A stretch of 64,000 nucleotides of DNA from Citricoccus zhacaiensis (GTDB lineage: Bacteria; Actinomycetota; Actinomycetes; Actinomycetales; Micrococcaceae): positions 185,804 through 249,803 of the forward strand of contig NZ_BMLQ01000003.1 in the NCBI RefSeq assembly GCF_014645315.1, in the 5' to 3' direction. This document shows positions 1 through 8,315 of this stretch, piece by piece. Numbering within the stretch: the stretch's first letter is position 1; every line of letters begins with the position of its first letter. The notes below the pieces were generated by a model. That model saw only the letters and a list, made by a program, of their open reading frames with translations. It was not told the DNA's origin and ran no database searches. A program made the translations under genes and the position numbers.

Positions 1-156
1 CGCCGCCGTCGTTCCCCCTCGTGGTGGGGGACCGGTTGCGGGGAACGGAACCCCGGGCCACAGTGGTATGTGGGGTGACGGGGCATAGTAGGGCCCGCAC
101 CCGTGTGGTGAGAACCACCGAAACCGCGCAGAACACCGAAGGATAGGAGAAGACCG
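1..156. other. Left-edge leader region upstream of ectD
   Basis: No coding sequence was recognised here. Two GC-rich hairpins lie near 10-32 and 38-53, and a small perfect inverted repeat GTGGT-GAGA-ACCAC sits at 105-118. The ectD ribosome binding site AGGAG is at about 146-150. ectA, ectB and ectC, usually directly upstream of ectD, would lie off the left edge. I cannot recognise an ectC 3' end in any frame. Confidence 0.4.
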
Positions 157-1065
157 ATGACTGCAACGGCAACGCAGCACAGAATCGACACCTACCCCAC
201 CCGGAACAATGGTGAGGTCAAGGTCATGCCCCGCGAGGATGCGGTGGTGTGGGGGTCCGCGTCAGACGGCCCGCTGGACCAGGCGACCCTGGACGGCTAC
301 GACGCCAAGGGGTACCTGTCGATCGACCGGCTGGTCAGCGACGACGAGGTGGCGGAGTTCCACCGAGAACTCGAACGCCTCTCGAAGGACCCGGAGGTCC
401 GGGCCGATGAGCGCTGCGTGATCGAGGCCAGCAGCCAGGAGGTGCGGTCGGTCTTCGACGTGCACCGCATCAGCCCGGTGTTCAAGAGGATCGCCAACGA
501 CCCGCGGGTGGTGGATCGGGCCCGCCAGCTGCTGGGCTCGGACGTCTACATCCATCAGTCCCGCGTGAACTTCAAGCCCGGCTTCGAGGGCAAGGAGTTC
601 ATGTGGCACTCGGACTTCGAGACGTGGCACGCGGAGGACGGCATGCCCGCCCCCCGGGCCGTCAGCATCTCGATCTCGATGACGGACAACTACTCGTACA
701 ACGGGCCCCTGATGATCATGCCCGGCTCGCACCGCGAGTACGTCTCCTGTGACGGGGCGACCCCGGAGGACAATTACCTCAAGTCCCTGGTCATGCAGGG
801 CGCGGGGACCCCGAGCAAGCAGATCCTGACGGAGTTCTACGATCGCTACGGGATCGACGTGCTGGAGGGCCAGGCCGGTGGTGCCGTCATGTTCGACAGC
901 AACTGCATGCATGCGTCCAACGGCAACGTCACCCCGTTCCCGCGCTCCAACGTGTTCATCGTGTTCAACTCGGTGGAGAACACCATCGAGGAGCCGTACG
1001 CGGCGGCCAAACCGCGGCCCGAGTTCGCCGGCTCGACCGACTTCACTCCAGCCGGGCAGCCGTAA
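157..1065 (+). CDS. ectD: Ectoine hydroxylase EctD
   Basis: This 302-residue protein is a non-haem Fe(II)/2-oxoglutarate dioxygenase that converts ectoine to 5-hydroxyectoine, a compatible solute for salt, heat and desiccation stress, in the cytoplasm. The diagnostic EctD segment is visible at about residues 147-165 (FMWHSDFETWHAEDGMP), which includes the His and Asp iron ligands. The distal His lies in the MHASNGN segment near residue 250, and the length matches the family (about 300). A clean AGGAG site precedes the ATG. It stands alone here, is followed by a strong terminator, and is probably the last gene of an ectABCD-type locus to the left. Confidence 0.95.
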   Translation: MTATATQHRIDTYPTRNNGEVKVMPREDAVVWGSASDGPLDQATLDGYDAKGYLSIDRLVSDDEVAEFHRELERLSKDPEVRADERCVIEASSQEVRSVFDVHRISPVFKRIANDPRVVDRARQLLGSDVYIHQSRVNFKPGFEGKEFMWHSDFETWHAEDGMPAPRAVSISISMTDNYSYNGPLMIMPGSHREYVSCDGATPEDNYLKSLVMQGAGTPSKQILTEFYDRYGIDVLEGQAGGAVMFDSNCMHASNGNVTPFPRSNVFIVFNSVENTIEEPYAAAKPRPEFAGSTDFTPAGQP

Positions 1066-1114
1066 CCGCCCCGCTGGCCCCCCGTTGCCCGGAACTCCCG
1101 ACGGCGGCGCACCG

Positions 1115-1165
1115 CGGCCCGGGTGCCCATCGAGAGTTCGGTGGGCACCCGGGCCGGGTTTTTTT
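1115..1165 (+). terminator. Rho-independent terminator after ectD
   Basis: A 15-bp perfect stem (arms 1115-1129 and 1142-1156) with a 12-nt loop is followed by a run of seven T at 1159-1165. It lies 50 bp after the ectD stop and also separates ectD from the convergent transporter gene. Confidence 0.9.
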
Positions 1166-1226
1166 CGCCGCTGCCGCCCCGCGTCGTCGCGGCGGCGGGA
1201 TGGGGAATTGAGGTGTTGGGGCGCTC

Positions 1227-2633
1227 CTAGCGGGATCCGTCGGGGCGGACCGCCTTCTCGACCAGGGGGGCGTCCTCCGGGTGTGCGGCCAGGTGTTCCC
1301 GGTGTGCCTCGTCCACGTGCAGGTCGGATCCCTCCACGGACTTCGGGACCAGGGACACGGCCACGAAGGAGACGATGGCCAGCGCGGCGATGTAGACACC
1401 GATGGTCCAGCTGGCACCGGTACGGTTCAGCAGCAGCTGGGCGATCATGGGGGCGAAGGCGCCGCCGATGATCGAGCCGAAGGCGTAGCCGATGGACACG
1501 CCGGAATAGCGGACGTTGGCAGGGAACATCTCGGCATAGAGCGCGGACTGGGGGCCGTATGAGGGGCCGAGGCCGATGGTGAGGATGACGATGGCCAGGG
1601 TGAACAGCGGCAGAGAGGCGGTGTCCAGCAGAAACCACATGGGGATCGCCCACAGGATGATGATGCCGTAACCGATCTGGAAGGAGCGGATCTTGCCGAT
1701 GCGGTCACCGAGCCTGCCGCCGAGCATGGTGAACGCCAACCAGCCGAGGCCGCCGATGAAGGAGGCCACGAGCGTGGACTCCCGGCTCATGCCCAGCACA
1801 TTGGCGCCGTAGGAGGCGAAGAACGCGATGACCAGGTAGCCGGCCGCGTTGTTGGCGGCGAAGATCAGGGCGGCCAGGATGACGTTCTTCTTGTGGCTCT
1901 TCAGGAGCACGCCCAGGGGAGCGGCGGACTCCTTCTTGCGCAGCTGCATCTCCTTGAACACCGGGGACTCGTCCACAGCGCGCCGGATGAGGTACCCCAC
2001 GAGGATCAGCACCACGGAGGACAGGAAGGGAATGCGCCAGCCCCAGGCCATGAAGGCCTCCTCGGACATGGAGCTGGTCAGTAGCGTCATGAAGGCGGTG
2101 GCCAGCAGCATGCCGATCGGGACACCGATCTGCGGGTAGGAGCCGAAGGTGCTGCGCAGGTTGCGCGGGGCGTGCTCGACCGACATCAGGGCGGCTCCGC
2201 CCCATTCGCCACCGGCGGAGAAACCCTGGACGATGCGCAGGAAGATCAGGAGGATCGGAGCCCAGACGCCGATCACGGCGTGGGTGGGCAGCATGCCGAT
2301 CAGGGCCGTGGCCCCGCCCATGCCGACCAGGGTGAGCACCAGGATCATCTTGCGTCCGTACTTGTCCCCCAGGTGGCCGGCGATGATGGCGCCGAGGGGG
2401 CGGAACAGGAAGCTGATGCCCAGGGAGGCCCAGGAGACCACCTGGGCCAGGGGTGCGTTCTCCGCGGCCAGCGGCGCGAAGAACAGGGGCGCCAGCACGA
2501 AGGCCGCGGCCTGGGCATAGATGAAGAAGTCGTACCACTCGATGGTGGTGCCGACGAGGGTGCCGGCGAGGACCTTGCGCTCCTCGGCGCTGCGCCGCGG
2601 GCGGGCTGCCGCTGCGGTCTGTGAATCTGCCAT
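1227..2633 (-). CDS. MHS-family MFS transporter, probable phenylacetate/aromatic acid importer
   Basis: This 468-residue protein has about twelve predicted membrane segments and belongs to the metabolite:H+ symporter branch (ProP/shikimate/benzoate carriers) of the major facilitator superfamily. The N-terminal signature TTIEWYDFFIYAQAAAF, the loop motif GDKYGRKM near residue 90 and FLRIVQGFSAGGEWGG around residue 140 are typical. It is transcribed away from paaJ, and the shared intergenic region carries two copies of the operator found before the other paa units, one of them close to this start. I infer that it imports phenylacetate or a related aromatic acid. The substrate cannot be read from the sequence. 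Confidence 0.85.
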   Translation of the reverse strand: MADSQTAAAARPRRSAEERKVLAGTLVGTTIEWYDFFIYAQAAAFVLAPLFFAPLAAENAPLAQVVSWASLGISFLFRPLGAIIAGHLGDKYGRKMILVLTLVGMGGATALIGMLPTHAVIGVWAPILLIFLRIVQGFSAGGEWGGAALMSVEHAPRNLRSTFGSYPQIGVPIGMLLATAFMTLLTSSMSEEAFMAWGWRIPFLSSVVLILVGYLIRRAVDESPVFKEMQLRKKESAAPLGVLLKSHKKNVILAALIFAANNAAGYLVIAFFASYGANVLGMSRESTLVASFIGGLGWLAFTMLGGRLGDRIGKIRSFQIGYGIIILWAIPMWFLLDTASLPLFTLAIVILTIGLGPSYGPQSALYAEMFPANVRYSGVSIGYAFGSIIGGAFAPMIAQLLLNRTGASWTIGVYIAALAIVSFVAVSLVPKSVEGSDLHVDEAHREHLAAHPEDAPLVEKAVRPDGSR

Positions 2634-2681
2634 GGTGAGCTCCAGACGAGGGTGGGATGCTGAGGACGGTGCGGATTAGTG

Positions 2682-2698
2682 ACTGACCGTTCGGTCAC
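2682..2698. promoter_or_regulatory. Putative PaaR (TetR-type) operator, site A
   Basis: The sequence ACTGACCGTTCGGTCAC contains the perfect inverted repeat TGACCG-TTCGGTCA. It matches site C before paaZ at 14 of 17 positions. It lies about 50 bp before the transporter start and would control that promoter. Assignment to PaaR is inference from shared occurrence. Confidence 0.7.
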
Positions 2699-2792
2699 CG
2701 CACGATGATAATCCACTCCTGTGAGTCACGCCACATTCGCCCTGGGGTGACTCGCCTGGTTGACCCTTCCCGCCGGGGGTGCGAATCTAATA

Positions 2793-2809
2793 GTGAACGA
2801 TTGGTCGGT
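2793..2809. promoter_or_regulatory. Putative PaaR operator, site B, before paaJ
   Basis: The sequence GTGAACGATTGGTCGGT matches the paa operator on the reverse strand at 14 of 17 positions. A possible -35 TTGACC lies at 2760-2765 with an AT-rich -10 candidate at 2783-2793, so the operator would cover the transcription start of the paaJFH operon. Confidence 0.7.
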
Positions 2810-2862
2810 AATTGCCTGCCGTCCATCAGTGAGACCCAGCATCCCCGTTGAACGGAGCCGAA

Positions 2863-4083
2863 GTGAGCGAAGCATTCCTGATCGGAGGTGCCCGCACGCC
2901 GGTCGGCCGGTACGGGGGTGCCCTCTCCTCGGTCCGGCCGGACGACCTGGCCGCCGTCGCCATCCGCGCCGCCGTCGAGCGGGCCGGACTGGACCCGGCC
3001 TCGGTCGATGAGGTCATCTACGGCAATGCCAATGGCGCGGGCGAGGAGAATCGCAATGTCGCCCGGATGGCCTGGTTGCTGGGCGGCTACCCGGACCACG
3101 TCCCCGGCATCACCGTCAACCGCCTCTGTGCCTCGGGCATGAGTGCCATCCAGATGGCCACCCACATGATCCAGGCCGGTGCGGCCGAGATCGTGGTGGC
3201 CGGCGGCGTCGAGTCCATGTCCCGCGCCCCCTGGGTCATGGAGAAGCCGGCCACGCCGTTCGCCAAGCCGGGCGAGGTCGTGGACACCTCCATCGGCTGG
3301 CGCTTCACCAACCCGGCCTTTCTGTCCGGGGAGTACTCCCGCGGTGGTAAGACCACCTACTCCATGCCGGAGACGGCCGAGGAGGTGGCCCGGGTCTACA
3401 ACACCTCGCGCGAGGACTGCGACGCCTTCGCCGTCCGGTCCCACGAACGTGCCCTCGCCGCCATCGAGGCCGGGCGCTTTGCCGACGAGATCGTCCCCGT
3501 GACTGTCAAGGGACGCAAGGGCGCCGAGACGGTGGTGGACACCGATGAGGGGCCGCGACCGGGAACCTCGGCCGACGTCCTCGCCGGGCTGCGCCCCGTG
3601 GTGAAGGGCGGCAGCGTGGTCACCGCCGGCAATGCCTCCACCCTGAATGACGGGGCGTCCGCGATCGTCGTCGCCTCCGAGGCCGCCGTGGAGAGGTACG
3701 GGCTCACGCCTCGCGCGCGGGTGCTGGCGGGTGCCTCGGCCGGACTGGCGCCGGAGATCATGGGCATGGGCCCGGTCCCCTCCTCCCGCAAGGTGCTGGA
3801 ACGCACGGGCACCGCAGTCGGTGACCTGGCCGCCGTCGAACTCAACGAGGCCTTCGCCTCGCAGTCCCTGGCTAGCCTGCGTGAGCTGGGCCTGGATGCG
3901 GGAACGGTGAACAACGACGGCGGCGCGATCGCCCTCGGGCATCCGCTCGGCTCCTCCGGGTCCCGGATCGTGATCACCCTGCTCGGCCGGCTCGAGCGTG
4001 AGGCGTCCCCGGGCGCGCGGGGCCTGGCCACGATGTGCGTCGGCGTCGGCCAGGGTGCGGCGCTGCTGGTGGAGGCGGTCTGA
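2863..4083 (+). CDS. paaJ: Thiolase, probable 3-oxoadipyl-CoA thiolase (PaaJ/PcaF type)
   Basis: This acetyl-CoA C-acyltransferase probably cleaves 3-oxoadipyl-CoA to succinyl-CoA and acetyl-CoA, the last step of phenylacetate breakdown. The nucleophilic Cys is in NRLCASGMS (about residue 90), and the C-terminal GHPLGSSGSR and CVGVGQGAALL hold the His and second Cys. The N-terminal IGWRF and SMPETAEEVA segments resemble known PaaJ proteins. I chose the GTG at 2863 because GGAG lies 5 nt before it; an in-frame TTG at 2848 has no such site. The stop overlaps the paaF start (TGATG), so the genes are translationally coupled. A general degradative thiolase is the alternative. Confidence 0.85.
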   Translation: MSEAFLIGGARTPVGRYGGALSSVRPDDLAAVAIRAAVERAGLDPASVDEVIYGNANGAGEENRNVARMAWLLGGYPDHVPGITVNRLCASGMSAIQMATHMIQAGAAEIVVAGGVESMSRAPWVMEKPATPFAKPGEVVDTSIGWRFTNPAFLSGEYSRGGKTTYSMPETAEEVARVYNTSREDCDAFAVRSHERALAAIEAGRFADEIVPVTVKGRKGAETVVDTDEGPRPGTSADVLAGLRPVVKGGSVVTAGNASTLNDGASAIVVASEAAVERYGLTPRARVLAGASAGLAPEIMGMGPVPSSRKVLERTGTAVGDLAAVELNEAFASQSLASLRELGLDAGTVNNDGGAIALGHPLGSSGSRIVITLLGRLEREASPGARGLATMCVGVGQGAALLVEAV

Positions 4084-4901
4084 TGGCACCGCTGGACGCT
4101 TTGGACCTTGACGGCTTCACGACGCTGGTGGTCCAGGAGCGCGAGGACCGACTCGTGGTGCGGTTGCACCGGCCCGAGGTGCGCAACGCGATTGACCAGG
4201 TGATGGTCGATGAGCTGCACGCGGTCTGCGCCCACCTGGAGCGGACGCCGAAGGTCTTGATTCTCACGGGGGCGCCCTCGGATGCCGAGGCCGGGACCAA
4301 GGGCGTCTTCGCCTCGGGAGCGGACATCGGCCAGTTGCGCCAGCGGCGCCGGGACGATGCGTTGGCCGGGATCAACTCCACGATCTTCGATCGGCTTTCT
4401 CGGTTGCCCCTGCCGGTGATCGCCGCCCTGGAGGGTTATGCCCTGGGCGGGGGTGCAGAGTTGGCGTATGCCGCGGACTTCCGGATCGGGACGGCGGCGC
4501 TGCGGATGGGCAACCCGGAGACGAACCTGGGCATCATGGCCGCCGCGGGGGCGACCTGGCGGCTGAAGGAACTCGTCGGTGAGCCGCTGGCCAAGCAGAT
4601 CCTGCTGGCCGGCCGAGTCCTGACCGGGGCCGAGTGCCTGGCAGCCGGACTGATCAGCGAACTGGTCGAGCCGGAACAGCTCCTCGACGCCGCGCACTCG
4701 TTGGCGGATCGGATCTGTGCGCAGGACCCGCTGGCGGTGCGGATCACCAAGTCGGTGTTCCATGCCCCGCGGGAGGCCCATCCGGTGATCGACACCCTGG
4801 CCCAGGGCATGCTCTTCGAGTCCGAGGCGAAGTTCGACCGCATGCAGGCCTTCCTCGACCGCAAAGCCAGCAAGACCAACACCAGCCGGGAGCAGTCATG
4901 A
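4083..4901 (+). CDS. paaF: Enoyl-CoA hydratase, probable 2,3-dehydroadipyl-CoA hydratase (PaaF-like)
   Basis: This is a 272-residue crotonase-fold protein. The oxyanion-hole segments ASGADIGQL and GYALGGGAELA are present. Both hydratase glutamates appear conserved: one in GGGAELA, the other in the NPETNLG segment. That favours hydration over isomerisation and so the PaaF role, giving 3-hydroxyadipyl-CoA. The ATG overlaps the paaJ stop by one base and the stop overlaps the paaH start, so paaJ-paaF-paaH form a coupled operon. A longer reading from 4035 has an unlikely arginine-rich N-terminus and would overlap paaJ. Confidence 0.82.
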   Translation: MAPLDALDLDGFTTLVVQEREDRLVVRLHRPEVRNAIDQVMVDELHAVCAHLERTPKVLILTGAPSDAEAGTKGVFASGADIGQLRQRRRDDALAGINSTIFDRLSRLPLPVIAALEGYALGGGAELAYAADFRIGTAALRMGNPETNLGIMAAAGATWRLKELVGEPLAKQILLAGRVLTGAECLAAGLISELVEPEQLLDAAHSLADRICAQDPLAVRITKSVFHAPREAHPVIDTLAQGMLFESEAKFDRMQAFLDRKASKTNTSREQS

Positions 4902-5764
4902 GTAGTGCAGAGTCCGCAATGGTTCCGGCCCGGGTCGGCGTGCTCGGTGGTGGGCGGATGGGTGCCGGGATCGCCCACGCATTCCTGATCAAGGGCGCCG
5001 AGGTGGTCGTGGTGGAGAGGGACGAAGCTGCTGCGGCTGCGGCCCGTGCACGGGTGAGCGCGTCGGCCGCGGCGTCAATCGAGCGCGGCGTGCTGGAGGG
5101 CCCGCTGGAGCAGGTCCTGGACCGCCTGACCGTATCCCTGGACCGAGGAGACTTCGCCGACCGGGAGCTGGTGATCGAGGCGGTCCCGGAGGACTGGGAG
5201 CTGAAGGTCTCATCCCTCAAGGACGTCGAGCGGCATCTGAACGACGGGGCGGTGCTGGCCTCGAACACCTCGAGCCTGTCCGTCACCGGGCTCTCGGCCG
5301 AACTGGTGCACCCGGAGAACTTCCTCGGCCTGCATTTCTTCAACCCGGTCCCGGCCTCGGCCCTGATCGAGGTCGTGGTCGGGGCCCAGACCGCCCCCGA
5401 ATGGGTGGCAGCGGCCCGGGCGTGGACTGCGGGACTGGGCAAGACCGCCGTCGTGGTCAATGACGCCCCGGGCTTCGCCTCTTCCCGCCTCGGGGTCGCG
5501 ATCGCGCTGGAGGCCATGCGCATGGTCGAGGAAGGGGTGGCCACGGCCGAGGACATCGACAACGCCATGGTCCTGGGCTACAAGCACCCCACCGGGCCCC
5601 TCAAGACCACGGACATCGTCGGGCTGGACGTGCGCTTGGGTATCGCCGAGTATCTGGCCTCCACCCTCGGTGAGCGCTTCGACCCGCCCCAGATCCTGCG
5701 GGACAAGGTCGCCGCCGGCGACCTCGGCCGCAAGACCGGCCAGGGCTTCTTCACCTGGACCTGA
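4898..5764 (+). CDS. paaH: 3-hydroxyacyl-CoA dehydrogenase, probable 3-hydroxyadipyl-CoA dehydrogenase
   Basis: This 288-residue NAD-dependent dehydrogenase has a Rossmann motif at residues 13-25 (GVLGGGRMGAGIA) and the catalytic His in LGLHFFNPVP near residue 145. It is the short single-domain form (FadB2/Hbd size), about 290 residues, rather than the roughly 475-residue E. coli PaaH. In the pathway it would oxidise 3-hydroxyadipyl-CoA to 3-oxoadipyl-CoA, the substrate of the upstream thiolase. The ATG overlaps the paaF stop (ATGA). It is the last gene of the operon and ends 19 bp before the convergent siderophore synthetase gene. Confidence 0.85.
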   Translation: MSSAESAMVPARVGVLGGGRMGAGIAHAFLIKGAEVVVVERDEAAAAAARARVSASAAASIERGVLEGPLEQVLDRLTVSLDRGDFADRELVIEAVPEDWELKVSSLKDVERHLNDGAVLASNTSSLSVTGLSAELVHPENFLGLHFFNPVPASALIEVVVGAQTAPEWVAAARAWTAGLGKTAVVVNDAPGFASSRLGVAIALEAMRMVEEGVATAEDIDNAMVLGYKHPTGPLKTTDIVGLDVRLGIAEYLASTLGERFDPPQILRDKVAAGDLGRKTGQGFFTWT

Positions 5765-5783
5765 CCCTCCACGCCCCTTGCGC

Positions 5784-8315
5784 TCAGGCTCCGTGGCCCG
5801 CCAGCGGATTGTCGAGGTCCCCGGCGTAGGCCAGGGATCCGGCGGGGTCCGTCAGATCGACCATCTGGCGGTTGTTCCGCAGCTGCAGTCGGTTCAGGCA
5901 GGACAGCCGGAAGGTCGGCTCCAGCAGGCGCAACGCATCGAAGCGTTCGGCCGTCTCCGGGTGCCGGGACCGGTAGTCCGTCAGGCGTCCGGCCACCACA
6001 ACCCAGAACTGCTCCTCGGTGACCAGACCCTCGCGGTCGAGCAGCGGGGCCAGGAAGCGCAGGAAGCAGTCCACGATATCCGTCAGGATGGAGAGTCCAT
6101 GGTCCTCCGGGGCCACGTCGCCCCGGAGGCGTTCGACGCCCGGGGGCAGGTCCGTCCGGTCCCCGAGCACCGCGACCTCCTCCGCCAGGTCCTTGAGCAG
6201 CACCCGCTCGGGGGCGCCGTCCCGCAGCACCAGGATCACGTTCTCCCCGTGCGGCATGAAGACCAGGTCATGGCGGACCAGGCAGTGCACGATCGGCACC
6301 AGGTAGGCGTCCAGGTACCGTTCCAGCCACTCGGTGGTCCCCAATCCGGAGCGGCGGATATAAGCAGCGGCCAGGGAGGCGCCGTCGGCATCCGTGTGCA
6401 GTAGCGAGGCCATGGTGGCGAGCTGCTCGCCCGGGCCGATCCGCGTGGCCGGTGACTCCCGCCAGAGGGCCGCGAGCATCTTCCGATAGGCCGAGTCCCG
6501 CTCCGTGGCCGCATGGAACAGCGGGTTGGCATACCCGACGGCGGCGACCTCGCGCAGCAGCTGGACCCGCCCCGGGTCCAGCTCGGGGTCCGCGGCGAAC
6601 AGCCCCTGCAGCCAGTCGTTGATCGCCGGCGTCGCGTCCATGTACTCAGCGGACAGCCCGCGCAGGAACCCCATGTTGAGGACGGACAGGGCCGTCTTGA
6701 CGTAGTGCCGCTCCGGGGCCGAGCGGTTGAAGAACGTCCGGATGGACTGCTGCGGCTGGTAGAGGTCCTCCGTGGCCCCCAGGTGCACCAGGTGCCCCGT
6801 GGCCACGTCCGCGGCAAAGGTCACCGACAGGCGGTGACGCCACTGCCAGGGGTGCACCGGCAGCGGCAGGAAGTCCGCGGCGTCCAGCCCCGTCTCCCGG
6901 CAGGCTTGCTCCACCCGGGCGCGGAACGCGGACCGCAGTTCGGGGCCGAGCTCAGCCTCGAGCAGTCCGTCCAGGGCCAGCCCGTCCACCGCGGTGAACC
7001 GGGTCCGGGACACATGGGCTGCCACCCACTCCAGGGGCAGGGCCGATCCGGTCTCCGGGGCCAGATCCAGGTAGTCGTCCGAGCCCAGCCCGAGACGGCC
7101 GTTGTTGGCCACGAAACAGGGGTGGCCCTCGGTCATGGCGGCCTCGATCCGTTGGAAGTCGGCCACGGCGTCGCCTGTGCCGGCGGCGAGCTGCGCCGAG
7201 GTGGCCACCGAGTGCAGCTGCTTGTAGCAGTGGGAGGCCAGCGTGCTGCCGATCTCCTCCAGGTACACCGGCAGTTGCGCCGCGGACAGGCCCAGCACGT
7301 CGCGGAAGGCCGTGACGAACCGCTGGACGTCGGGCACCGCCGGCACCCAGCCGGCGTCGGGAATGGTCTCGGGATCACCCGGCGTCCCGACGCCGGCCCC
7401 CTCGCCGCCCTCACGAGCCTCGCCCGGGTGCACGGTCTGCTCCTCGCAGCGCAGGGAAGCGGCGTCGATGTCCCAGTGGTCCAGTGCGTAGCGCCGGGCC
7501 TGGAACCGGTAGCGCACACCGGGCCCGTCCACGTGCCACGCGTCTGACTGGAGCACGGGTTCGAGGAGCCGCTCATGGGTGAATTCGGCGAGGGCCTTGG
7601 CCAGCAGATGGCGGTTGGCGGTGGCCCAGCGTGCCGGAGACAGGTGGGCGACGGTCTCCGAGGGGCGGCCGGTGGCGGTGGCGAAGTCGGACCGGGTGCA
7701 GAAGGAGAGCTGGGCCGTCTTCGCGGGGGCCCCGTCCGCCGCGGGCAGGTCCAGCCGCTCGACGGGACGGAAGCCACACCGTGCATTGAGCGCCTGGATC
7801 GCGGAGTTCCGCGCATCCGGTTCGACCACGACGCGCAATACCGCCGGATCCGCGAACAGATGCGCCAGCGACGCCTCCATCGCGGCGGCGCTGTAGCCGG
7901 ACTCGGGACCGCCGGTGGTGGCCGGGCTGCCGAGAACCGCGGTGGCCGGGCCCGGCAGCAGCAGGTGCAGTCCGGCGTCGCCGTGCCGCCAGGCGTAGCG
8001 GCCGGCCAGCACGGACTGGGCCGGATCATAGGTCTCGAGCAGGAAGGCCGGTGCCCCGCCGCTGTGTTCGTCCAGGGCGATGAGCGCGTGGTGGTGCGGG
8101 TCGGCGGCGATCCGCCCGTGCTCGGCACGGACCTGCTCGACGCTCGATCCGGTCAGGCCCCAGTAGTGGGCCCGTTCCGTGCTGACCCAGGAGTGGAGCA
8201 GCTCGGCATCGGCTGCCGGGTCGACGGGGCGGAAGGAGAACCGGGGTGTGGCCCGGGCGGTGCCAGCGGTGCGGCGCGCGGGCGCCGGGGTGGGGAGGGT
8301 GGTCTGGTCGATCAT
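5784..8315 (-). CDS. Fused siderophore acyltransferase and IucA/IucC-family (NIS) synthetase, DesC-DesD type
   Basis: This 843-residue protein fuses two enzymes of desferrioxamine-type synthesis. Residues about 25-225 form a GNAT-fold acyltransferase (IucB/DesC family), which acylates N-hydroxycadaverine. Residues about 250-840 form an NRPS-independent siderophore synthetase with the ATP- and substrate-binding segments HPCFVANNGRLG, LPVHPWQW, FNRSAPERHYVKTAL and PHGENV, plus a C-terminal FhuF-like part. In Streptomyces DesC and DesD are separate proteins. I chose the ATG at 8315 because the desB stop overlaps it by 4 nt (ATGA); the longer upstream reading is a shadow of desB. It is third in the desA-desB-desCD operon. 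Confidence 0.88.
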   Translation of the reverse strand: MIDQTTLPTPAPARRTAGTARATPRFSFRPVDPAADAELLHSWVSTERAHYWGLTGSSVEQVRAEHGRIAADPHHHALIALDEHSGGAPAFLLETYDPAQSVLAGRYAWRHGDAGLHLLLPGPATAVLGSPATTGGPESGYSAAAMEASLAHLFADPAVLRVVVEPDARNSAIQALNARCGFRPVERLDLPAADGAPAKTAQLSFCTRSDFATATGRPSETVAHLSPARWATANRHLLAKALAEFTHERLLEPVLQSDAWHVDGPGVRYRFQARRYALDHWDIDAASLRCEEQTVHPGEAREGGEGAGVGTPGDPETIPDAGWVPAVPDVQRFVTAFRDVLGLSAAQLPVYLEEIGSTLASHCYKQLHSVATSAQLAAGTGDAVADFQRIEAAMTEGHPCFVANNGRLGLGSDDYLDLAPETGSALPLEWVAAHVSRTRFTAVDGLALDGLLEAELGPELRSAFRARVEQACRETGLDAADFLPLPVHPWQWRHRLSVTFAADVATGHLVHLGATEDLYQPQQSIRTFFNRSAPERHYVKTALSVLNMGFLRGLSAEYMDATPAINDWLQGLFAADPELDPGRVQLLREVAAVGYANPLFHAATERDSAYRKMLAALWRESPATRIGPGEQLATMASLLHTDADGASLAAAYIRRSGLGTTEWLERYLDAYLVPIVHCLVRHDLVFMPHGENVILVLRDGAPERVLLKDLAEEVAVLGDRTDLPPGVERLRGDVAPEDHGLSILTDIVDCFLRFLAPLLDREGLVTEEQFWVVVAGRLTDYRSRHPETAERFDALRLLEPTFRLSCLNRLQLRNNRQMVDLTDPAGSLAYAGDLDNPLAGHGA

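Noticed and set aside
2695-4089. 464-codon minus-strand frame over paaJ
   Set aside because: Low-complexity shadow of the thiolase gene and its promoter, with no recognisable domain.
5765-5783. Terminator between paaH and the desCD gene
   Set aside because: Only 19 bp separate the convergent stops and no stem of useful length was found.
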